Assembly (NCBI GenBank): GCA_002692605.1
Contig: NZLE01000092.1
Span: 2,144-8,783, forward strand
Origin: Opitutia bacterium
GTDB taxonomy: Bacteria > Verrucomicrobiota > Verrucomicrobiia > Opitutales > Seribacteraceae
Length of the DNA: 6,640 nucleotides
Reading direction: 5' to 3'
Under the pieces are notes generated by a model. It did no database searches. It was given only the letters and a program-made list of their open reading frames with translations, and had not been told where the DNA came from. Shown here in pieces: positions 1 to 5,559 of this stretch. The position numbers and the translations under genes are program-made. The stretch's first letter is position 1. Every line of letters starts with the position of its first letter.

Positions 1-1242
1 GACCTTGGATATCAGGGATCGGATGATATTCGTTCGCCCCATATTGACAGTTTGGCCAAAAACGGAATTCGCTTCACCGATGGCCACGTCTCGGCCTCCG
101 TCTGCAGTCCTTCCCGCGCCGGCTTGATGACCGGGCGATACCAGCAGCGCTTTGGGCATGAGGCGAATTCCCCCCCCCCTTCCGATGGTATGGATCTAGA
201 GCAAATCACCATGGCGGACCGTCTCAAAAAACTGGGATACAGGACTGGGTTGATCGGCAAGTGGCACTTGGGGAATCAGGATGAATTTTATCCGACTCGA
301 AGAGGTTTCGATTATTTTTACGGTCTGCGATCCGGTTCGAGAAGTTATTTCTACAATGCCAAAAACGATGATAAGCCAGGCAACGTCAGAGCGATTGAAG
401 AGAATGGGAAGCCGGTCAAATTCGATGGCTACCTGACTGACGTATTCGGACAAAAGGCGATCGATTTCATCAATGCAAAAGACGACAAACCCTTCTTTCT
501 CTTCCACTCCTTCACCGCTCCGCACGGACCGATGCATGCCACCGAGGAAGACAAGGCCCTATTCGCATCCATTGAGAATACCAAAAGAAGAAGCTACGCC
601 GCGATGATTTGGGCAATGGACCGTGCGATTGGGCAACTGCTCGATGCCCTCAAAGCCGCCGGGGAATTTGAAAATACCTTGATTTGGTTTCTGAGTGACA
701 ACGGAGGCGCTACCGGAAATGCATCGATCAACCTGCCGTTGGCCGGACACAAGGGTATCAAATTCGAAGGCGGAACCCGGGTTCCGTTTTTCGCACATTG
801 GCCCAAGACGTTCAGAAATCCCAAGACCTTTGATCCGATGATGATCTCTTTGGACGTCATGCCCACTTCATTGGCCGCGGCAGGGGCTCAGGAAGCCGAT
901 TTGGAAAACTTGGATGGAGTGAATCTTCTTCCATTCATACGGGGGGAAAAAAATCATGAACCCCACAGATACCTCTACTGGCACAAGCTCTGGTTTTCAG
1001 CGATGCGGGACGGGCCATGGAAATTGATTTACGTCCAAGACTACGGATACGCCCTGTACAACTTGAAGAAGGACATTGGAGAATCACAAAACCTGATCCA
1101 TGCCCAAAAAAGGCGTTCCGAAAAAATGATTGCTCAACTCAAGGACTGGAAGGCCGAACTGGAAAAGCCACGCTGGGACGAGGCGCAGGTCTGGTTCCGT
1201 ACCCATAGCAAAAACCACATTCGAATCATCGAGGGGGAATAG
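1..1242 (+). CDS. Sulfatase (arylsulfatase A-like, formylglycine-dependent), N-terminus cut by window edge
   Basis: Hydrolyses sulfate esters, most likely on a polysaccharide or oligosaccharide. The frame is open from base 1 to the TAG at 1240-1242, giving 413 visible residues. The first residues (DLGYQGS) match the second DLG of the family's usual DDxGYxDLG start, so the signal peptide and the metal-binding Asp pair lie upstream. Visible motifs: C-S-P-S-R at residues 35-39, whose Cys (bases 103-105) is the residue converted to formylglycine; GKWHLG with Lys87; APHGPMH with His175; SDNGG with Asp233 and Asn234 as metal ligands; and Lys251 in GHKGIKFEGGTR. These are the conserved active-site positions of the family. 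The C-terminal part (about 325-413) is the usual small subdomain, ending in a Trp- and charge-rich tail. A TTG at 52 is internal, not a start, because homology continues upstream of it. A sulfatase-maturing enzyme is required but is not in the window. The family is certain; the substrate is not predictable. Confidence 0.96.
   Translation, partial: DLGYQGSDDIRSPHIDSLAKNGIRFTDGHVSASVCSPSRAGLMTGRYQQRFGHEANSPPPSDGMDLEQITMADRLKKLGYRTGLIGKWHLGNQDEFYPTRRGFDYFYGLRSGSRSYFYNAKNDDKPGNVRAIEENGKPVKFDGYLTDVFGQKAIDFINAKDDKPFFLFHSFTAPHGPMHATEEDKALFASIENTKRRSYAAMIWAMDRAIGQLLDALKAAGEFENTLIWFLSDNGGATGNASINLPLAGHKGIKFEGGTRVPFFAHWPKTFRNPKTFDPMMISLDVMPTSLAAAGAQEADLENLDGVNLLPFIRGEKNHEPHRYLYWHKLWFSAMRDGPWKLIYVQDYGYALYNLKKDIGESQNLIHAQKRRSEKMIAQLKDWKAELEKPRWDEAQVWFRTHSKNHIRIIEGE
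170..179. repeat. Poly-C tract of ten bases inside the sulfatase gene
   Basis: Ten consecutive C residues lie in frame and encode the end of an Asn-Ser-Pro-Pro-Pro-Ser stretch just after the active-site region. As read, the frame is intact and the following residues match the family. A gain or loss of one base would truncate the enzyme near residue 60. This could be a slippage site or simple chance. Confidence 0.9.
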
Positions 1243-1252
1243 GGGTTATTCC
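1236..1252. terminator. Inverted repeat spanning both convergent stop codons, possible weak bidirectional terminator
   Basis: GGAATA (1236-1241) is perfectly complementary to TATTCC (1247-1252) with a five-base loop, and two more G-C pairs form beyond one mismatch. The sulfatase TAG (1240-1242) and the minus-strand TAA of the alpha/beta hydrolase (1246-1248) both lie inside it. No T-run follows on either strand, so a classical intrinsic terminator is not shown. The hairpin is short and may be chance. Confidence 0.3.
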
Positions 1253-2961
1253 ACCCACTTGAACTCGGCAAAAATCACTTTTGTGATATCGGAATCCGCC
1301 TTGGGCATGATTCCAATACTGTCCGCCACAGACCAGTCCCCTAGCCCAACTCCATGACTGATTAACTCTTTGGCCTGGAGGGTCATGCTTTGCCAGTCAT
1401 TGGCAGCGGTGATCTCGAGATCGGTGGTAAATCGGCGGTTTGCGCTTAGAACTATTTCCTGTGGCTGGGTGCAATAAAAACGAAAGCTCAGCTTGGATCC
1501 CTGAGGCGCTTTCCATCTTGGATCGGAAAACTGGATGTTGCTGGTTCCCCTGCGATTGTCCAAAGGACGAAAACCCTGCACGCCCCCGACGCCTTCGGCT
1601 GGTCCGACATTGGACCATTGCCCGGTTCCCGCGGAAATCAAATCGGATTTTTTATCCGTAGCCACGGCCTTGCCCAGTTTCGCTGGAATGACCGCCTCAA
1701 AATCAGAGGAGAGAACACAGTCATTCTTGTAACGGATATTGGCATAGGAAAACACATAGTCATCCACGTTCATCACCGGTAACTTCGCCACCCATGTGTT
1801 CCCCTGCCTGACCGAATCCACGTCTCTCCAAAAGCGTGCAATGTTGTTGGACGTCTTCAAGCATTGATAAACTTGCAGTTCCTTGATTTCCGTGGAACTT
1901 GCAGGAGTCAGGCGCAGCTCTGGCACACCTTCGGCATCCAGTTTTATTTGGGACTTCGGGCGCTTCGGCCAGAAATGATTTTCGCCAAGCACATGTTTCT
2001 CCAACCATAGCTTACAATTATCTCCGAGCTTTTCGGTGTTGTGATGACCGCGTGCCTGGACCGCAAAGTCCCAGGGGACTCCAGGCTTAAATTTCGTAAA
2101 AGTTTCGCATCCCCGTTCATGGCCTCCATGATGATCGTTGGAACCGTTCAGCCAAAGACTGGCCGCAGTGATATGAGCCGCATGGGCTTGGGGAGCCACT
2201 GCCGAAAGATACAGTTGTTGCCCCGGTGTTTTCACAGGTTCGCGGTATGGATTGTTATGCATCCATACCGCACGGTCGCGATAATAGTTGATCCAGCCAA
2301 TCCCAAAGTAAGCAACGATCGCCTTGACCCGGGAATCCATTCCGAGGTTCCACATAATGGTACCCCCATAGGAGTAACCCTTGGCGCCAACACGATTCGG
2401 ATCCACTTCTTTTTGAGCGAGTAAATAACTGAGGGCTCTCCGTTGCACCGCATTCCATAAATAATGAGAGGTCGCCTTGGGATTCGTGGTTTGGCTGCCA
2501 TCCGGCATACGGTCATAAATTAGTTGATGGCCCATTTTTTTGGCTTCCATATGACCGTGGGCCAAAGCATTTGGATACTGGGTATAATCACTCCGCTTAT
2601 TGATACCGGAATAATCGTGAGCCATCACGGCCCATCCATCATTCACATATTTCATATCGATCGCGGGACCACCCATCCAACCGTGAACATTCAACAATCC
2701 GGGTGCCTTTTGAGCTCCGGCTTTGACTGCATATTTGCAAAACACCCGCACCTCTTCGCCGTTCACGTAGGCACTGAAGTAGGATTCCTTGCGTAGGATC
2801 CCGTCTTTGGTTTCCTGACGGACAATTTCCTCCTTAAAATCACCCTGATCCGGATCATAATCCTTCCATACCTCGGGGGGAGCTGGAAATTTTGCGCCGT
2901 TAAGTACGAGAATACTCAAGGAAATGAAAATGGAGAGTAGTAATGGATAACGAGCTTTCAT
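1246..2961 (-). CDS. Secreted alpha/beta hydrolase (acetyl-xylan-esterase / dienelactone-hydrolase-like) with C-terminal accessory domain
   Basis: Probably removes acyl groups from a glycan outside the cytoplasm. The 571-residue protein begins with a signal peptide (MKAR, then a hydrophobic run of about 17 residues, likely cut after NGA at 23). The start chosen is the ATG at 2959-2961; a TTG seven codons upstream would add polar residues before the signal peptide. Neither has a Shine-Dalgarno sequence. The hydrolase domain spans about residues 55-330: oxyanion-type HGWMGG at 93-98, nucleophile elbow G-Y-S-Y-G-G with Ser197 (bases 2371-2373), likely acid Asp276 in LNGSND, and likely catalytic His306 or His307 in ARGHHN. 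Residues about 355-425 (RFWRDV...W.AKLPV) form a beta-rich segment often seen after the hydrolase domain in such proteins. Residues about 440-571 form a further domain I cannot name, resembling a beta-sandwich. It is last of three same-strand genes. S9 peptidase activity is the main alternative. Confidence 0.85.
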   Translation of the reverse strand: MKARYPLLLSIFISLSILVLNGAKFPAPPEVWKDYDPDQGDFKEEIVRQETKDGILRKESYFSAYVNGEEVRVFCKYAVKAGAQKAPGLLNVHGWMGGPAIDMKYVNDGWAVMAHDYSGINKRSDYTQYPNALAHGHMEAKKMGHQLIYDRMPDGSQTTNPKATSHYLWNAVQRRALSYLLAQKEVDPNRVGAKGYSYGGTIMWNLGMDSRVKAIVAYFGIGWINYYRDRAVWMHNNPYREPVKTPGQQLYLSAVAPQAHAAHITAASLWLNGSNDHHGGHERGCETFTKFKPGVPWDFAVQARGHHNTEKLGDNCKLWLEKHVLGENHFWPKRPKSQIKLDAEGVPELRLTPASSTEIKELQVYQCLKTSNNIARFWRDVDSVRQGNTWVAKLPVMNVDDYVFSYANIRYKNDCVLSSDFEAVIPAKLGKAVATDKKSDLISAGTGQWSNVGPAEGVGGVQGFRPLDNRRGTSNIQFSDPRWKAPQGSKLSFRFYCTQPQEIVLSANRRFTTDLEITAANDWQSMTLQAKELISHGVGLGDWSVADSIGIMPKADSDITKVIFAEFKWVE

Positions 2962-3088
2962 GTTATGAACGGCAAAGATCAAGGGAGGTTTACTTGTAGT
3001 AGAGGCAGGAAGATCAGGAAAGCAACTCCATTTAAGAAACCCAAAGCATGGAATCAGTTGGTCTGGTCCACCCGCCTCCCCTCAAAGA

Positions 3089-4501
3089 TTAACGGTCAGG
3101 CTTGCGCTCGAACAGAAGTACTTCAAAGCCTTTTCGGATGTGATTGTTTTGATGAAGCAATTTCCAAATTAACTGAGTGGAATAGTTCTCGAACATCAGT
3201 AGAACCAAACCCTTGTCAATGCCCAGGTAACTCTCGGCGATCCAAGGCTGGTCGCCTTTGGCTTTCGTCTGATAACTGTAGGCATCATAGAGACCGTACT
3301 TTCCAACCAAGCCGGGGATACGGTACATATACTCAAGGGCATCGATCGATTCCTTCGGGGTGAAAGGGAGAAAAGACAAGGCGCCGTAGGGAGCGACGGT
3401 TCCATCCTCGAGTAATGGATGCCCATGACCAATGGGGTGAGAACCGTACTGGCCGCTGTAACCGGTCGTTGGACTTATGCAAGCGGACATCCCCCACGAA
3501 TTGGGTCCCAGACCCTTGATCCGATGAGCGTTATCGATCGCATATCGCCGGGCGGCCAGCGCCGCATGTCTCGAATTCTCAAACCAATTCCTACCTAGCT
3601 TGTCGCGAAGATTTCGAAAATCGATGAAGGCGTGGGTCCATTGATAAGTGAAGGCGGAACCCGTACCGCAAAAGATAAACTCCTCTCCCTTGTAACTTCC
3701 TTTCGGAGTTCTCATGGCGTAGTAGGAATCCGCTCCCGTCGAATAATCGGGGTTTGGGGAACCGGCCGCAAGCAGGTAGAGAAAGATGTGCTCGGCATAG
3801 GCCGACCATCCGCCGAACATCCCCTCCTCGGTTATGCCGGGAGGAACCTTGGACGGAAGATCCTTCGGATAACAGGCCAGATAGGGATGCTTGGTCCTCG
3901 GGTTGGTGAACCACTTCCAATCCATCTCCGCATACATCCTTTGGGTTCGACTCTCGATCTCGCCACCAAAGTATTCCGAGGCGGCAAGCGCGCCAAGGAG
4001 CATGGTTCCAGTCGATGCATTGCTCAGCTCGACGTTTTTCGAATCCCTCCAACCTCTCTTTCCGGAATCCTGATCGATAAAATGGTACCAAAAGCCACGG
4101 ATGCGCTCAAGTTTAGCGAGACTTCGCAAAGTGATCAGAATTCGTTTCTCTCCTTCCTCACGCGTAATCCAACCCCGTTCAACCCCGATTATTATGGCAG
4201 CAAAGTAAAAGCCCTGCTCTTCTATGGCAATGGGGCTGTACTTGTTCATGCCTACGTAGTCGCCATTGGTCATTCCATAGGTCGGGCTTTGGGGATCCGC
4301 ATTCCATTCTTTCCAAAAGAAGTCGAAGCATCCCCTGAGTTCTCTCTCCATCAGTGGAGAAAGAGTCCGGGGAGTTGACTGCACCTCAAACGAAGAATGA
4401 GTTTCTTGCTCTGCCAAAGCCGAAGGGACGAATGGCAGGAAACAAAACAAGGCAACCGAACGAACCGGCGTCAGAAGTCTCACTCTCAACCAAGCAGTCA
4501 T
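3089..4501 (-). CDS. Secreted glucoamylase-like glycosidase (PF10091 / GH144-type, possible endo-beta-1,2-glucanase)
   Basis: Likely hydrolyses a glucan outside the cytoplasm. Characterised GH144 enzymes are endo-beta-1,2-glucanases, but specificity here is inferred. From the ATG at 4499-4501 the protein has 470 residues, usual for the family. A GTG five codons upstream is an alternative; the ATG gives a clean signal peptide with Arg-rich N-region, hydrophobic core and an ALA cleavage site after residue 30. The rest is one (alpha/alpha)6-barrel-type domain with family signatures in order: FDFFWKEW near 60, GFYFAAIIIGVERGWITREE near 97-115, a GFWYHFID block near 136, WSAYAEH with Glu237, THAFIDFR with Asp294, GPNSWGMSA near 332, DGTVAPYGA near 366, and the closing ESYLGIDKGLVLLMFENY near 423-440. 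These strongly mark PF10091. It lies 128 bases downstream of the 3-keto-disaccharide hydrolase gene and 127 bases upstream of the esterase gene, on the same strand, so the three may share a transcript. Confidence 0.88.
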   Translation of the reverse strand: MTAWLRVRLLTPVRSVALFCFLPFVPSALAEQETHSSFEVQSTPRTLSPLMERELRGCFDFFWKEWNADPQSPTYGMTNGDYVGMNKYSPIAIEEQGFYFAAIIIGVERGWITREEGEKRILITLRSLAKLERIRGFWYHFIDQDSGKRGWRDSKNVELSNASTGTMLLGALAASEYFGGEIESRTQRMYAEMDWKWFTNPRTKHPYLACYPKDLPSKVPPGITEEGMFGGWSAYAEHIFLYLLAAGSPNPDYSTGADSYYAMRTPKGSYKGEEFIFCGTGSAFTYQWTHAFIDFRNLRDKLGRNWFENSRHAALAARRYAIDNAHRIKGLGPNSWGMSACISPTTGYSGQYGSHPIGHGHPLLEDGTVAPYGALSFLPFTPKESIDALEYMYRIPGLVGKYGLYDAYSYQTKAKGDQPWIAESYLGIDKGLVLLMFENYSTQLIWKLLHQNNHIRKGFEVLLFERKPDR

Positions 4502-4629
4502 AAAAAAAGCCGACACACTAATCGTTTAAACTTTCGAAGCAAGAACGAGTGCCGCAAAGAAATCCTCGGCATTGATCGGCACGCATTCGCAAGGTCTGCA
4601 GGCAACCGGCCTAGGCTCCGATCAAACAA

Positions 4630-5472
4630 TCAATCCTTCAAGGGTATGATCCAGACGTTTCGAAAACGGACCGGGTTTCCGTGATCCTGCATTTTCAAAG
4701 GACCCTTATCCCCATGCTTTTTGTATTCCGAAATGGAGTGCGGTCCCCGCCAACCGGTTCCGCCACTGAGTTCCAAGTGATCATGGATCACATGTCCGTT
4801 GTGCACCACGTGAAACTTGGCCTTGCGGATGACCTTACCCTGATCATCAAAGATCGGCCGATGAAAGGTGACGTCATAAGTTTGCCATTCCCCAGGTCCA
4901 CGAGACGCATTGACGAGTGGCTTGGCCCGGCCGTACAAAGCTCCGCACTGTCCGTCCGGATAAGTGACGTTCTCGTAGGAATCAAGAACCTGTATCTCAT
5001 ATTGCCCCATCAGAAAGACCCCGCTGTTTCCGCGACCCTGACCGCTTCCCTTGGCCACCTTGGGAGTTGCAAATTCAACGTGCAACCGGCAGGAACCAAA
5101 CTCTTGCTTGCTGATCAAATAGCCTCCGCCACGAACGGACTCAAGGGCGCCTTCGATCAATTTCCATTTGGTGGGGCCCCCATTCCCCGCCTGCCAATTC
5201 CCCAAGGTTTTCTTGGTACCGTCAAACAAGACGACCGCACCCTTGGGCGGTTTGGCCGCCTTCGCGTCGTAAGGTTTCGGTTCGACCACTGGGGGTTGAG
5301 GTTGCTTCTCGGGGTCCGACTCATGCACCTTGATTCCATCGATGAACATGTATTCGACCTTGCGGCCGTTTTGCTCTCGGATTTCCTTTCGGATGATGGG
5401 GTCTGATTTTGCGAAAAGACCACAGGTTAAGGTTGCGAAGGCAAGTGAAAGGAAAGATAGTTTCTTCATCAT
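4630..5472 (-). CDS. Secreted 3-keto-disaccharide hydrolase domain protein (PF06439, former DUF1080)
   Basis: The family has a concanavalin/LamG-like beta-sandwich fold, and characterised members cleave glycosides whose sugar has been oxidised to the 3-keto form. The 280-residue protein starts at the ATG at 5470-5472, directly followed by a second ATG. It has a signal peptide (KK, hydrophobic core, likely cut after LFA at 21). The Cys at 17 lacks a proper lipobox, so it is probably not a lipoprotein. Residues about 30-53 form a small motif (QNGRKVEYMFIDGIKVHE), followed by a Pro/Lys-rich linker to about 77. The catalytic domain follows: VLFDG at 81-85, RGNSGVFLMG at 147-156, YEIQVLDSY at 158-166, TYPDGQCGALYG at 170-181, PLVNASRGPGEWQTYD at 185-200 and QDHGNPVRFRNVW at 262-274. 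These are family hallmarks. It is first of three same-strand genes and divergent from the serine hydrolase gene. The oxidoreductase that would supply a 3-keto substrate is not visible. Confidence 0.92.
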   Translation of the reverse strand: MMKKLSFLSLAFATLTCGLFAKSDPIIRKEIREQNGRKVEYMFIDGIKVHESDPEKQPQPPVVEPKPYDAKAAKPPKGAVVLFDGTKKTLGNWQAGNGGPTKWKLIEGALESVRGGGYLISKQEFGSCRLHVEFATPKVAKGSGQGRGNSGVFLMGQYEIQVLDSYENVTYPDGQCGALYGRAKPLVNASRGPGEWQTYDVTFHRPIFDDQGKVIRKAKFHVVHNGHVIHDHLELSGGTGWRGPHSISEYKKHGDKGPLKMQDHGNPVRFRNVWIIPLKD

Positions 5473-5478
5473 TTACTT

Positions 5479-5505
5479 ATCGTAACTTTGAAGAACCACA
5501 GTCAA
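5479..5505 (-). promoter_or_regulatory. Possible promoter of the 3-keto-disaccharide hydrolase gene (near-leaderless)
   Basis: On the minus strand, TTGACT (5500-5505) lies 15 bases upstream of TACGAT (5479-5484), loosely matching sigma70 -35 and -10 boxes with a short spacer. Transcription would begin close to the ATG at 5472, giving an almost leaderless mRNA. That would fit the missing Shine-Dalgarno sequence. The -10 match is weak and the spacing is suboptimal. Confidence 0.2.
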
Positions 5506-5559
5506 GTTCATTGCACTCGGGTTCTTTCTACGAGCATAGCGCCCATCCGACCCAAATCC

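Noticed and set aside
941..960. G6-A7 run in the sulfatase containing an in-frame A-AAA-AAT heptamer, resembling a -1 ribosomal frameshift site
   Set aside because: A -1 shift would meet a TGA after one codon, no downstream structure is evident, and the zero frame continues as a well-conserved sulfatase. Likely chance.
2962..3088. Gap between the esterase and GH144-like genes searched for a terminator, small RNA or separate promoter
   Set aside because: Only weak partial matches (such as TTGCTT followed by TACTAC) were found; nothing strong enough to annotate.
3632..4378. Long plus-strand open frame opposite the GH144-like gene
   Set aside because: Its translation shows no recognisable motif and it lies wholly antisense to a strongly conserved enzyme; a shadow of the real gene.
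4609..4616. Palindrome GCCTAGGC between the GH144-like and 3-keto-disaccharide hydrolase genes, considered as operator or terminator
   Set aside because: Too short, no loop, no T-run and no second copy in the window.
4681..5406. Long plus-strand open frame opposite the 3-keto-disaccharide hydrolase gene
   Set aside because: It is antisense to a clear family member with all hallmark motifs and has no recognisable domain of its own.
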